A DNA stretch of 64,000 bases from Robiginitalea biformata HTCC2501 (GCF_000024125.1 NC_013222.1:2520501-2584500); one strand, 5' to 3'; counted from the first letter of the stretch, positions 17,639 to 26,483 are shown. Notes: a model not told the origin generated them from the sequence alone. Made by a program: numbers and translations.

Positions 17639-18058
17639 ATGTCGTTAAAAATACAAAGGCCCGGTCAACCCGATGTGCCAGGGCGGGGTAAAAATGCTCG
17701 GTATTACACCCTGCCTCCCTCCTATTCCATCAGTTTCAGCAGGCGCAATGCAAAATTCAGAAAAAACTTCAAATTTTTAGAATTTGTATTAAAGCGCTAA
17801 AAATCAGTTATATAGATCTGATCTGAAGCAATACAATATGTTAAAAAATGTTTAAGACAGTACCTTTTATAACATAGTACTGTAACAAAAGAATTCCTCA
17901 CCCGTCTTATAGATGTAATACCGCAACAAGGCAACCAATTATGACAGCAAGAGTAAACATTATCAATAACAGGTTCCAGCTACTGATGCTGGGATTCGGC
18001 TGGAGCCGGCGTCCTGTGCGACTTACAAAATCAATCCATCAATTAAAAAATAACAATC
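17639..18058. other. Gene-poor stretch upstream of the peptide pair
   Basis: The 420 bases are AT-rich relative to the neighbours and hold the GH3 promoter on one strand and presumably that of the peptide pair on the other. It contains an inverted repeat (17857-17883) and a 49-codon frame starting at 17941 that runs into the first peptide gene in another frame and is probably not coding. Confidence 0.4.
17857..17883. promoter_or_regulatory. Perfect 7-bp inverted repeat, operator-like
   Basis: ACAGTAC at 17857-17863 and GTACTGT at 17877-17883 are separated by 13 AT-rich bases. The 20-base centre-to-centre spacing places both halves on one DNA face, as for a dimeric repressor site. It lies about 175 bases upstream of the first 37-residue peptide gene. 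Confidence 0.35.
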
Positions 18059-18172
18059 ATGAAAGCAATGAACTTAGCCACACCGACTGAAGCAAGACGT
18101 TTCCGGAGTTTTTCCAATTTTAAATCGAGCAAGCGCGTGCGCTGGTCCGAATCCCGGAACTTCGTCTACTGA
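18059..18172 (+). CDS. 37-residue basic peptide, copy 1 of a tandem pair
   Basis: The peptide begins MKAMNLATPTEARRFRS and ends SKRVRWSESRNFVY. It shares 23 of 37 aligned residues with the next frame without gaps, and the leader before each ATG is similar too, so both frames are under protein-level constraint. It is strongly basic (nine Lys/Arg to two Glu) with a terminal Tyr and no signal peptide or membrane segment. I do not recognise a family. Roles as an RNA- or DNA-binding microprotein or as a modified-peptide precursor are both open. Confidence 0.65.
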   Translation: MKAMNLATPTEARRFRSFSNFKSSKRVRWSESRNFVY

Positions 18173-18204
18173 CAAATCCATCGACAATCAAAAAACAAAT
18201 CGTC

Positions 18205-18318
18205 ATGAAACCTATTGTTAATCAAACCCCTACCGAAACCAGAAGGTTTGCTTATTTCTCGAGTTTCCGGGATAGCAAACGCGTCCGGTGGAGCGAGAAT
18301 CGGAACTACTTCTATTGA
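18205..18318 (+). CDS. 37-residue basic peptide, copy 2 of a tandem pair
   Basis: The peptide begins MKPIVNQTPTETRRFAYFS and ends SKRVRWSENRNYFY. Conserved positions with copy 1 include TPTE, RRF, F-S-x-F, the block SKRVRWSE, RN and the final Tyr. The terminator at 18361 follows the stop by 42 bases, so the pair probably forms one short transcript. No modifying enzyme or exporter gene adjoins it. Confidence 0.65.
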   Translation: MKPIVNQTPTETRRFAYFSSFRDSKRVRWSENRNYFY

Positions 18319-18360
18319 TAGCCCCCCTATTATTAGCTCCTCCCAGCCCCATGGAAAAGA

Positions 18361-18387
18361 AAAAGGCCCGCTCATCACGGGCCTTTT
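18361..18387. terminator. Bidirectional terminator
   Basis: AAAAGGCCCG (18361-18370) pairs perfectly with CGGGCCTTTT (18378-18387) around CTCATCA. It lies between the convergent peptide pair and the minus-strand lipoprotein gene and can serve both. Confidence 0.85.
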
Positions 18388-18408
18388 GCTTTGTATATGC
18401 TCGGGGAT

Positions 18409-19206
18409 TTATAACTCAAATTCCTCCTGTACCCCGTTCGGATACGTAAGAATTGCGAGGTTGTCGCATTGCCCGTCTCCCAGGTCGGCGATGATAGAAA
18501 GGCCGTTTTTCCCGAGGGTCATTACGCCGCTTACCAAGTACCCGCATTCAAAATTTCCGGTCAGCGGGCTGGTGATAGCAACCGTATAGGTGTTGCCGTC
18601 TTTCAACAGCGTCCAGTCCCCCTCGATCGAAAAAGTACTGTCCGCCAGCGTTTCCCCAAAGGTAATGGCCAGGGAGCGCGTTCCGCTTTCGCTGATGGTA
18701 CTGCCGTCCGCAAAATCCAGGGTCATATCACTCACGATGGTCATGGAGACCGAATTGCCTTCGCTGGCAGTCAATGTGAACGACCGCGTCCCGTTAACCT
18801 CAATATCCCCGACATAGAAACTGTCGTAGACGGCAGTAAACGATGCGGTTTCAGGATCTGTTCCATAGGTCACTACCAGGGTACCGTTCACATTTTCCGT
18901 CCCATTGAGGACGCAGTTGCCGAAAGTGGCAGTAAAACCGGTTTCCGTGTACTCCGCCTGATAGCATTCGTTAGCGGCGCTTTTGCCGGAATTGCTGTTG
19001 CCGTTCTGGAACAGTTCCGCCAGGGCGGTATCCGCTACCCCGGTCCATTCCTCGGTCTCCAAGACCGCCTGGAATTCCTCCTGGGAGAGTTGCGCCTCCT
19101 GCGGGATGTCCTGTTCGTCGGCATCCGAGCTGCAGCTCTGGAGGAAAGTAAGGGTAATGGCTGCCATAGCCGCGGCTGTGTAGGTAAACAATTTTTTTGA
19201 TTGCAT
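18409..19206 (-). CDS. Lipoprotein of unknown function
   Basis: The 265-residue protein from the ATG at 19206 has a lipoprotein signal ending LQSCSSDADE. The mature part starts with an acidic helical segment, then from residue 80 shows repeated beta strands of Thr/Ser-rich type (TATFGNCVLNGTENVNGTLV and similar), suggesting a small beta sandwich or barrel. Four Cys in the mature part could form disulfides. No domain is recognised. An upstream in-frame extension to 19308 was rejected because it precedes the signal peptide. Confidence 0.7.
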   Translation of the reverse strand: MQSKKLFTYTAAAMAAITLTFLQSCSSDADEQDIPQEAQLSQEEFQAVLETEEWTGVADTALAELFQNGNSNSGKSAANECYQAEYTETGFTATFGNCVLNGTENVNGTLVVTYGTDPETASFTAVYDSFYVGDIEVNGTRSFTLTASEGNSVSMTIVSDMTLDFADGSTISESGTRSLAITFGETLADSTFSIEGDWTLLKDGNTYTVAITSPLTGNFECGYLVSGVMTLGKNGLSIIADLGDGQCDNLAILTYPNGVQEEFEL

Positions 19207-19346
19207 AGGATTCGTTTCGAAATTACATCCCATAAAACGCGTTGCCGACCGGTTTAGTACCCGACGCCCCCCATTCTCGATAAAATGCACCTGGCCGATA
19301 CCCAGCAAGTTGCTCCGGATGGGATGGAGGTCACGGGATGTTTAGG

Positions 19347-21578
19347 CTAGAACCTGAGCTGGAGGTTCGCCCGCACAAAAAACGGGGTTCCGGGGGTAAA
19401 ATGAATCTCCTCTACGGGTTGCGTTTCCCCCGCCAACCGGCTCAGGGTGGCAAATTGGGTCTCTTTCCAACGGGTGTCGAAAAGGTTTTCAACAGTTAGC
19501 CCCAGGGTAATTGCCCCCCGGGTGTAATTCAAATTGGCATCCGTAACAAAATAACCGTCAGCCACCAGGGAATTCGACTCATCCGCCGGCCGATCCGCAA
19601 TAAACCGATAGCGGATCCCTCCGGAAAAAGGCCCCAGGTCGCGTAAAGACAGGCTGCCCGAAGATGTTAATTCCGGTGCCAGGGGAATCCGGTCCGCTCC
19701 GGCAGGGGCCTCCGTACTCCTGGCATAGGTATAATTGACATCGCCCCGGGCAAACAGGTGGTCCGTTATCTGGGCCTGGATGGCGGCTTCCAGTCCCAGG
19801 CGGCGGGTCCTGCCGCTGGGTTCAACAATCCCGGCATCCCCTACATACACAAACTCCTGTTCCAGGAACAGGCTCCAGAGGTTTGCGCTGAGAACCAGCC
19901 GGTCCAGCGGCCGGTACACGGAGCCCACCTCGAGGCCCAGGGCCCCGGGCAGGGTTTCTTCCCCTCCCCGGGCAACCACTACCCGGGTGTCGTTGGAATG
20001 GTATCCCAATCCCGCCTTCCCCACAAATTGAACTTTGCGGGAAGCCTGGTACAGGGCATTGAATTTCGGGGCCAGGAACCAACCGGGTTCCACGGCCCGG
20101 GCATACGTTTGTGGGAGCCTGTCCCGGTATTCAAACCGCAGGTGGTCCAGGCGCAGGCCGGGGACCAGGGTCCACCGCCCCAGCTTCCAGCTGGCCTCGG
20201 CAAAGGCAAAGCCATTGAATTCGTCAACATCGCCATAGGCCAGGCGCTCCAGCAGCGTCTTGCGGTTGGCTGTCCGGGACAGGGAGACCTCGTCCACGTC
20301 GTCGTATCGGAATCCAATCCCCAGGTCCAGATACCCTTTTCTGGGCGTGCCTTCACCGTGAAAGCTATGCCTCCAGACGGTTTGTCCGCCCAAGAGCAGG
20401 CGTTTTTCCTGTTGGCGGATCTGATCGCCGTTTACGGGATCCTCCAGGAAAAAGGTAAAATTGGAATACAGGTCAAACTGGTAGCCGGTTACATAGGCCG
20501 ATGTCCGCAGGCTTTGATGCGGGCTGTATTGCTTTCGGTGCGACATCCAGATATTCGTCCGGGAAGTACGCCCTCCTTCCGTACTGTCAATGGCTCCGAA
20601 TCGGGAGATTTGGCCGGAAACCACTGCCCGTTCCGGAATCTGCCCGGAGGCGTCCCACTGGCTTTGGAAGTGGCTCGCTGTCAGGGTGAGCGACTCGTCC
20701 TCCCGGTTGTCGAACCGGTAGCGGCCCATCAGATTCACCCGGCTGAAATTCTGGGAGGCTTCAAAGACCCCGTCGGAAAAGAGTATTTCCCCGGCCAAAT
20801 AGGCCTGGGAGTGGTCCGTGTCGGCTACCCGGATCATCCCCAGTCCGCGCAGGGTATTAAATTGCCCGGCTTCCAGGGTTACCCGGTTTTGAGGGAGCCG
20901 GTCCCTGAGTTTAAAAGAAATGTGTCCGGCCGTATTGAAATTCCCCACGCCAGCCCGGTAGGGGCCTTTCCCAAAATCGATGTTTTCGATGGTTTCCGGG
21001 ATGATAAAATGCAAATCCGAATACCCCTGCCCGTGGGCATGCGAGACCATGTTAACGGGCATCCCCTCCACGTCGATTGCCAGATCGGTTCCGTGGTCGA
21101 TATCAAAGCCTCTCAGGAAAATCTGCTCAGCTTTGCCCCCTCCGGCATGCTGGCCGATGACCAGCCCGGGTACCCGCCGCAGTATTTCCTGGGAGGACCG
21201 TACGGGGTTTACCGCCAGGTCGGCCCGAGCCAGGTTGTTCAGCGGGTTCAACCGGGCTACCAGGACAACCTGTTCCAGCCCCACGGCAGCCGGTTGCAAT
21301 ACCACAGTGATGCCCTTTTCAACGTGCAGGGCCGTAATCGTGCGTTCGTCCGAGGCGAAACCCAGGCTGTAGAGTAAAAGCCGGTCGCCCACATCCACGT
21401 TGTCCAGTTCAAAATAACCGGCCGCATCCGCATATACGTAGGATCCCGTGGCGGGATGGTAAATGGCGGCAGCTTCGAGGGGGTTTCCATCCGGATCGGC
21501 AACGCGTCCCCGGATATGGTGGGCATTCAGGGATGCCGACAACAATAACAACAGGATGCAATAATATACTTTGTACAT
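19347..21578 (-). CDS. TonB-dependent outer-membrane receptor with CarboxypepD_reg-like domain
   Basis: The 743-residue protein has a signal peptide (SASLNA), a carboxypeptidase-regulatory-like domain (HIRGRVADPDGNPLEAAAIY) at residues 20-95, a plug (NPVRSSQEILRRVPGLVIG, FLRGFDIDHGTDLAIDVEG) and a 22-strand type barrel ending in the aromatic C-terminus QLRF. It imports a scarce ligand using TonB energy. There is no SusD partner, so a metal or small chelate is more likely than a glycan. It ends a long minus-strand run of molybdenum cofactor genes, 53 bases after an amidohydrolase gene, which makes an oxyanion or cofactor-related ligand conceivable but unproven. Confidence 0.93.
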   Translation of the reverse strand: MYKVYYCILLLLLSASLNAHHIRGRVADPDGNPLEAAAIYHPATGSYVYADAAGYFELDNVDVGDRLLLYSLGFASDERTITALHVEKGITVVLQPAAVGLEQVVLVARLNPLNNLARADLAVNPVRSSQEILRRVPGLVIGQHAGGGKAEQIFLRGFDIDHGTDLAIDVEGMPVNMVSHAHGQGYSDLHFIIPETIENIDFGKGPYRAGVGNFNTAGHISFKLRDRLPQNRVTLEAGQFNTLRGLGMIRVADTDHSQAYLAGEILFSDGVFEASQNFSRVNLMGRYRFDNREDESLTLTASHFQSQWDASGQIPERAVVSGQISRFGAIDSTEGGRTSRTNIWMSHRKQYSPHQSLRTSAYVTGYQFDLYSNFTFFLEDPVNGDQIRQQEKRLLLGGQTVWRHSFHGEGTPRKGYLDLGIGFRYDDVDEVSLSRTANRKTLLERLAYGDVDEFNGFAFAEASWKLGRWTLVPGLRLDHLRFEYRDRLPQTYARAVEPGWFLAPKFNALYQASRKVQFVGKAGLGYHSNDTRVVVARGGEETLPGALGLEVGSVYRPLDRLVLSANLWSLFLEQEFVYVGDAGIVEPSGRTRRLGLEAAIQAQITDHLFARGDVNYTYARSTEAPAGADRIPLAPELTSSGSLSLRDLGPFSGGIRYRFIADRPADESNSLVADGYFVTDANLNYTRGAITLGLTVENLFDTRWKETQFATLSRLAGETQPVEEIHFTPGTPFFVRANLQLRF

Positions 21579-21631
21579 GATTTGGTGCTTTCCCTTATGT
21601 ACGAAGCCAGATCAAAAAGGTTCACTCCCGC

Positions 21632-22723
21632 CTACCGGTCCGGAAAGAGCGAGGTATCCAATCCGGGTAGTAATTTCAAAGCATTTTCGTAGTATAGTTT
21701 CCGAAGTACGTCATCCGGGAGGTCCAGCCCGTACATGGCCCAAAAGGCGTGGTATTTCTTGTAATAGGGAAAGTATTCGTCATCCGTTTCAAGCACACGG
21801 AAATACGTCGGGTATTCGGAGGGTTGCCAGGCGTCTTTCCCAAAAACTACCCGGTCCTGGTAGTCGATAAAGAATTTCCGGGCCCTCCGGGGCTGCCTGC
21901 CCAATTCGGCGATGACGGCCCCGATCCCCACGTACATATTGGGCATCTCGTCCAGTAAATCCGATAGCGTATCCAGGTCATTGGCATACCAGCCCATATG
22001 GGCATTGACAAACCGGGTATTCGGATGCTTTTTAAACATCCGGTGCTGCTCGTCGATAATCTGCTGCCAGGGCGCGGGGTCCGTATTGCTCCTTTTGCGG
22101 CGCGGCCGGAGTTTGAGCTCGAGCCAGCGTTCGTTGAGGGAATCCATCGGGTCCCAGAAGGAACGCGGGTCTGCGGAATGGATGAGCACCGGAATCCCCA
22201 GTTCGGCGCATTTTTCCCAGATCGGGTCCAGCCGGGGATCATCCACGGCAACCCGGTCCCCGTTTATATCGGTATTCCGCAACCCGAGGCTTTTGTATAT
22301 TTTAAGCCCGCTTGCCCCGTTTTCAACATCCGCTTGGAGTTGTGCCGCGGCACGCTGCCCCCAGCCCGGGGCTCCCACACTGTCAAAATCCACATTCGCA
22401 AAGATAACGAAGCGGTTTGGGTAATGGGCCCGGACATTGGCCACAGCCCTTTTGAGGTGTTCTCCGGATCCACCGCTGAGATTCACCATCACCGCCATAT
22501 TCAGCGAATCCATTGCCGCGACCAACTCGGACAGGTCCTGTGTCGGCATGCGGAAGTGGTGGCTGTGCATATCGATAAAGGGAAATTTGGCTTGCTCGGT
22601 TGGGTGGGCCGGAACGACCAGTGTGGAAGTAGGGTTGTATTGTTCAAAGCCCATTTCCTGGGCGTTTACCAGGTAAGTTAGCAAGGCTGTACAAAGTGTC
22701 AGGAGGTGTTTTGGTTGCATCAT
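21632..22723 (-). CDS. Secreted amidohydrolase (TIM-barrel metal-dependent hydrolase)
   Basis: The 363-residue protein has a signal peptide ending LVNAQ, then PFIDMHSHHF with the N-terminal metal-binding HxH of amidohydrolase family 2. Further family landmarks are PVLIHSADP and RFVNAHMGW, which carry later metal-ligand histidines, and the C-terminal VVFGKDAW. Such enzymes hydrolyse or decarboxylate ring compounds. Export to the periplasm is unusual for the family. It sits between the mocA-like gene (39-base gap) and the TonB receptor and may act on what the receptor imports. Confidence 0.85.
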   Translation of the reverse strand: MMQPKHLLTLCTALLTYLVNAQEMGFEQYNPTSTLVVPAHPTEQAKFPFIDMHSHHFRMPTQDLSELVAAMDSLNMAVMVNLSGGSGEHLKRAVANVRAHYPNRFVIFANVDFDSVGAPGWGQRAAAQLQADVENGASGLKIYKSLGLRNTDINGDRVAVDDPRLDPIWEKCAELGIPVLIHSADPRSFWDPMDSLNERWLELKLRPRRKRSNTDPAPWQQIIDEQHRMFKKHPNTRFVNAHMGWYANDLDTLSDLLDEMPNMYVGIGAVIAELGRQPRRARKFFIDYQDRVVFGKDAWQPSEYPTYFRVLETDDEYFPYYKKYHAFWAMYGLDLPDDVLRKLYYENALKLLPGLDTSLFPDR

Positions 22724-22762
22724 TTGGTAAATATATACTGTTCAGGTCTTTTCTATTCTGGT

Positions 22763-23440
22763 CTATTTTATTCGGGAATCCCCGGGCTTGCCGGCCGCCC
22801 CGGGCGCGTCAGCCCCTTTACCGGCCCCGGGTATCTCGGGCAACCCGGCAATTTTGCGGAGTTCCCGGTACTTCTCGGGGGTGTCCATGTCCCGGCCTGC
22901 CAGCCCCGGTTCCAGGAGCAGGGTTTCCGAAGCAGCGCTTCTGATCAGGCTGCTGGCCCCTCCACTCCGGCCCGGGGAGCGAAGTGCCTCAAAAAAGGAG
23001 CGCCGGAATATAGCAGGTACGCCCCCGCCTTCCGGGTAACGGGTGGCGACGATGCCCGGTTCGTTACTCTGAAAATTGGACAGCAATCGCAACAGATAGG
23101 TCTTGGAAACCAGGGGTTGGTCCGCCAGGAGTACCAGGAGGCCTTCCAGGTCCGGGCGGGTTTCCAGGGCCGCTTCCAGGCCGCAGCGGATACTGCTGCC
23201 CATTCCGGAGGCCCAATCGGGGTTTTCACGGATGCGGGCAGAGGAGTTCCTGAGATTTTCGGATAGCTCCCGGTGGTGTGCCCCGGTAACTACTACCGGG
23301 GGCGGCAGCCCGGCTTCCTCAACGGCATGGAGGATGGCGTCCAGTACGGTTCCCCCGGACCATGGCAGCAAGGCCTTGGGGCGGCCCATTCGCCGGGATT
23401 CCCCCGCGGCAAGAACGATGGATGCGATTCCCGGGGCCAT
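22763..23440 (-). CDS. mocA: MocA-like nucleotidyltransferase (molybdopterin cytidylyltransferase family)
   Basis: The 225-residue NTP transferase has VLAAGESRRMGRPKALLPW, the nucleotide-binding signature with R-x-M-G-x-x-K, and VLLADQPLVS, the metal site. This matches the MocA group, which adds CMP to Mo-molybdopterin to make MCD for xanthine-oxidase-type enzymes. The ATG overlaps the XdhC stop by one base (TGATG), a coupling typical of mocA-xdhC pairs. The C-terminal 25 residues are low-complexity (Gly, Ala, Pro). Confidence 0.85.
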   Translation of the reverse strand: MAPGIASIVLAAGESRRMGRPKALLPWSGGTVLDAILHAVEEAGLPPPVVVTGAHHRELSENLRNSSARIRENPDWASGMGSSIRCGLEAALETRPDLEGLLVLLADQPLVSKTYLLRLLSNFQSNEPGIVATRYPEGGGVPAIFRRSFFEALRSPGRSGGASSLIRSAASETLLLEPGLAGRDMDTPEKYRELRKIAGLPEIPGAGKGADAPGAAGKPGDSRIK

Positions 23441-24447
23441 CAACTGTGGATTTTCCCGTCTTTTTCACGTAGGGGCACCGGATTCGATTCCCGGATAACC
23501 GATAGGATTTCGGCCAGGATGGATAGGGCGATTTCCTGGGGGGTTTCCGCCCCGATATCGATGCCGGCAGGTCCGTGCAACCGATCAAAAAATGCGTTGT
23601 CCGGAGCCTGGAGTCGATCCATCAGGTCCCCCAGGAGGCGTTCCCGGCGGGAAGCCGGGCCCAGGACGCCCAGGTAGGCGGGACGGGATTCCGTCAGCCG
23701 GATCAGGTATTTTAAGTCTTTGGTATAACTGTGGGTCATCAGCACCACGGCTGTTTGCCCGTCCATTTCAGGCGGATCCCACTGCTCGGGAATCACTGCC
23801 CGGAACTCCGCGGCCCCGGGAAAATACGACTGGGTCCTGGCCTCGTCGGCTGCAACCGTGACACAGACCTCCCAGCCAGCCTGGGCTGCCAGGGCTGCCA
23901 ACTGTACCGTGTCGTGTTCCCCCCCAAAGAGCTCCAGGCGGAGCCTGGGCGGCAGTTCCTGGCGAAAAACGGACAGGGTATCGTCCGGCGAACCATCTCC
24001 GAAGGCATAAGCCCCGCCGGGAGTTTCCATCACGGTCAGCATGCCCTCACGGCTTCCCACTTCGCGTGTATAGGACGAACGCAAACGCAGGGGTTGCCGA
24101 TCGCGGACGCGTTGCCGGAAAGCCTTAAGGAATGCCTTTGACGGCCGGAAGGGTTCCAGCAGGATATACAGGATGCCTTCGCACCCGAGGCGGTAGCGGC
24201 CGTCGTAGGTCATCATTTTGGGCTTGCCCGTCTGGAAAACCTCCTGCGATTGCAAATGCACCTCTTTTTCCACGCAGCCCCCGCTCACCGCGCCGTAGGC
24301 GGCCCCGTTTTCCAGGAGCAACATCCGCACCCCGGGGCGGCGGTATGAGGAACCATCCAGGTCCACCACGGTTGCGAGCACCGTTTTATGCCCGAGTTCC
24401 GTTGCCCGTTCCCAGGCTTCGACAATTTGTATCAATTCGTGCGTCAC
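23440..24447 (-). CDS. XdhC-family molybdenum cofactor insertion protein
   Basis: The 335-residue protein has the N-terminal XdhC domain (TVLATVVDLDGSSYRRPGVRM, GAVSGGCVEKEV) and a C-terminal Rossmann-like domain (AVVLMTHSYTKDLKYL, YLGVLGPASRRERLL, LHGPAGIDIGAETPQEIALS), all diagnostic of the XdhC/CoxF family. It sulfurates or inserts the cofactor into xanthine dehydrogenase or CO/aldehyde dehydrogenase-type enzymes. The start is GTG at 24447, one base after the moeA stop. No target dehydrogenase is in the window. Confidence 0.93.
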   Translation of the reverse strand: MTHELIQIVEAWERATELGHKTVLATVVDLDGSSYRRPGVRMLLLENGAAYGAVSGGCVEKEVHLQSQEVFQTGKPKMMTYDGRYRLGCEGILYILLEPFRPSKAFLKAFRQRVRDRQPLRLRSSYTREVGSREGMLTVMETPGGAYAFGDGSPDDTLSVFRQELPPRLRLELFGGEHDTVQLAALAAQAGWEVCVTVAADEARTQSYFPGAAEFRAVIPEQWDPPEMDGQTAVVLMTHSYTKDLKYLIRLTESRPAYLGVLGPASRRERLLGDLMDRLQAPDNAFFDRLHGPAGIDIGAETPQEIALSILAEILSVIRESNPVPLREKDGKIHS

Positions 24448-24448
24448 T

Positions 24449-25645
24449 TCACTTAAATTTAAATGGTATCCACTTTACCGTTGCGCCTTTGGCATAACCG
24501 GATTTCGTCGGTTCGATACAGAGAAAGCCCTCGGCCCTGGCCAGGCTCAAAAAATCTCCGGAACTGTTCATGGGCACTTCCGCTGCCCAGAGCGTACCTT
24601 CCCGGTTCTCCACCGTTGCCAGGCGAAATTGGGTCAGCCCGCTTGTATTCTCAGCCGGGGCGATGAGCCGGGCCTGCTGCCCGTTATTGTCAAAACCGAA
24701 GCTTTTCAGCAGCCAGTCCCTAAAATACAAATGAAAGCTCAGAAACGTTGAAACGGGATTCCCAGGGAAGGAAAATACGAGGTTTTCCCCTCCGGCGCCC
24801 ACCCCGAACCAAAACGGCTTACCGGGACGCTGGGCCACCCGGTGAAAACATTTACGTACCCCAAGCGCCTCCAGGACTTCTGGCAAATAATCGAACTTAC
24901 CTTTGGACACGCCCCCGCTGAGCAACAGGATCCCAGGCTCGCTGAGAACCTTTTCAAGCTCCATCCGGATGATTTGGGGGTCATCTGCCAGGTGGATTTC
25001 TTCCGGGACGATCCCGAATTCGGTAAGGGCTGCCCGCAGTGCCCGGGTATTTGATTTACGGATCTGGTGGGGTTCGGGTTTTTGATCCACGTCCACCAAT
25101 TCGTCGCCGGTGGATACCAGCGTAACGGCAGGGAGGCTGTAAACCTTCGGCTTGCCGACACCCACCGAGGCGAGAACGGCAATTTCCGAGGGGCCAATCC
25201 TCGTGCCGGGCTCCAGCAAGACGGATCCTGCATCCGCATCGCTCCCGGCCGGGTGGATACTCTGGCCTTCAGATGGATCGGATTGGATGGTAAACGCCCC
25301 GGCTGAACTCAGGAGGTCTTCGTACCGCACCACGGTATCCGCTCCTTCCGGCAATACGGCCCCTGTGGCAATTTCGATGCAATTGCCGGCCCCGGAAAGC
25401 CGGTGCCTGGGGTCGCCGGCCCGGGCCATCCCCTGGATGCGGTATTCCCGGTGCCCGTCTCGGAAATCCCGGTGGCAAATGGCTATCCCATCCATAGTCG
25501 CCCGATCGTACGGGGGCAGGGGGCGGTCTGCAACAACGAGCTGAGCGAGATAACGTCCGCAAGCATCGTCCAGCCGGACAGTTTCAGCTGCCAGGGTCCA
25601 TCGCTCGGCCATTACGGCCTCATAGGCTTTCCCAAAACTTATCAT
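24449..25645 (-). CDS. moeA: Molybdopterin molybdenumtransferase MoeA
   Basis: The 398-residue protein opens with FGKAYEAVM and has LPPYDRATMDGIAI, the MoeA signature, then AGSVLLEPGTRIGPSEIAVLASVG, TGDELVD, LLSGGVSKGKFDYL and FSFPGNPVSTFLSFHL. MoeA inserts molybdate into adenylated molybdopterin in the cytoplasm. The start at 25645 aligns with the family; an extension to 25735 adds 30 residues of no family likeness. It is coupled to xdhC. Confidence 0.95.
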   Translation of the reverse strand: MISFGKAYEAVMAERWTLAAETVRLDDACGRYLAQLVVADRPLPPYDRATMDGIAICHRDFRDGHREYRIQGMARAGDPRHRLSGAGNCIEIATGAVLPEGADTVVRYEDLLSSAGAFTIQSDPSEGQSIHPAGSDADAGSVLLEPGTRIGPSEIAVLASVGVGKPKVYSLPAVTLVSTGDELVDVDQKPEPHQIRKSNTRALRAALTEFGIVPEEIHLADDPQIIRMELEKVLSEPGILLLSGGVSKGKFDYLPEVLEALGVRKCFHRVAQRPGKPFWFGVGAGGENLVFSFPGNPVSTFLSFHLYFRDWLLKSFGFDNNGQQARLIAPAENTSGLTQFRLATVENREGTLWAAEVPMNSSGDFLSLARAEGFLCIEPTKSGYAKGATVKWIPFKFK

Positions 25646-25706
25646 CGGGAGGTTGTTTTCTGATTCGTCATATATAATACGCGCATCTTTTCTTAAAGTT
25701 TCAGTC

Positions 25707-26483
25707 TCAGGGCAACATTTCAAACCCCATGCCATTGACCAGCAACACCCGGAGCCCCACCAGAAATACCAGGACGGCCGTTACCATCCGGATACCATTG
25801 GCTGTGAACCGGTTCAGGGTGAGGCGGATGCCGATTTGCCCGCCGGCCAGTACAGCGGCCATCAACGCCAGCGCCGGTATCCAGGAGACAGTGAAGGTCC
25901 CGGCAGTTACAAGCCCTGCCAGGCCCGACAGGGAGTTGACCAATATAAAGAAACTCGCCAGGGCGGCAATTTTAATAGGCAGGTCCCACTTCAGGTGGTT
26001 TAGGACGGGGGCGAGGAATATCCCTCCGCCTATGCCCACCAGGCCTGAGAGCATGCCAATAGCGCCTCCCAGCAGATAGGTTAACGAACGGGTGTACCGG
26101 TGTTTTTTGGGAATTCGGAATCGATGCCGGACCGATTGGTACCCCAGTGCCAGGGAGGAAATCAACAAGGCTGCCCCCAGGATACCGAAAAAAACTTGTT
26201 CCTCCAGCCGGAAGCTTGCGCCCATATAAGCCAGCGGGATACTCGCCAGCGTAAAAGGGATACAGAGGTTCCAATCCAGGTGGCCCCTTTTGTAAAAGAG
26301 CCAGACACTGCCGCTGACAACGGTGAGGTTGCAGAGCAGCGCAATGGTCCGGATTTCATAAAATTCCGCGAGGCCCAGGCTCAGGATGGCCAGGTAGGAG
26401 GATCCCCCTCCAAACCCTGCCGAGGCATAGAGCAGGGCGATCGTGAAAAAGGCCAGAACCAGCCAGATCAGGTCGGGATGCAT
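25707..26483 (-). CDS. TSUP (TauE/SafE)-family membrane permease
   Basis: The 258-residue protein has about eight membrane helices. LLYASAGFGGGSSYLAILSL near the N-terminus and IGMLSGLVGIGGGIFLAPV in the second half are the two paired G-rich repeats that define the family. TSUP proteins move sulfite, sulfoacetate or other sulfur anions. Its place between moeB-like and moeA, with a one-base overlap to the former, suggests it handles an anion linked to cofactor sulfur chemistry or a molybdoenzyme such as sulfite dehydrogenase. That is inference. Confidence 0.88.
   Translation of the reverse strand: MHPDLIWLVLAFFTIALLYASAGFGGGSSYLAILSLGLAEFYEIRTIALLCNLTVVSGSVWLFYKRGHLDWNLCIPFTLASIPLAYMGASFRLEEQVFFGILGAALLISSLALGYQSVRHRFRIPKKHRYTRSLTYLLGGAIGMLSGLVGIGGGIFLAPVLNHLKWDLPIKIAALASFFILVNSLSGLAGLVTAGTFTVSWIPALALMAAVLAGGQIGIRLTLNRFTANGIRMVTAVLVFLVGLRVLLVNGMGFEMLP

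Larger units (their letters stand above)
18030..18318 (+). repeat. Tandem duplication carrying the two 37-residue peptide genes
   Basis: Two units, start codons 146 bases apart, each have an A-rich leader (AATCCATC followed by AA-rich sequence) and a 37-codon frame. Divergence is concentrated in the N-terminal halves, while the SKRVRW region is kept. This is an old duplication, not an assembly repeat. Confidence 0.6.

Noticed and set aside
17941..18090. 49-codon frame before the basic peptide pair
   Set aside because: It runs into the first peptide gene in another frame and does not resemble either copy.
19758..21377. 539-codon + strand frame opposite the TonB receptor
   Set aside because: It is a mirror of the receptor's codon bias in high-GC sequence; there is no domain or plausible start.
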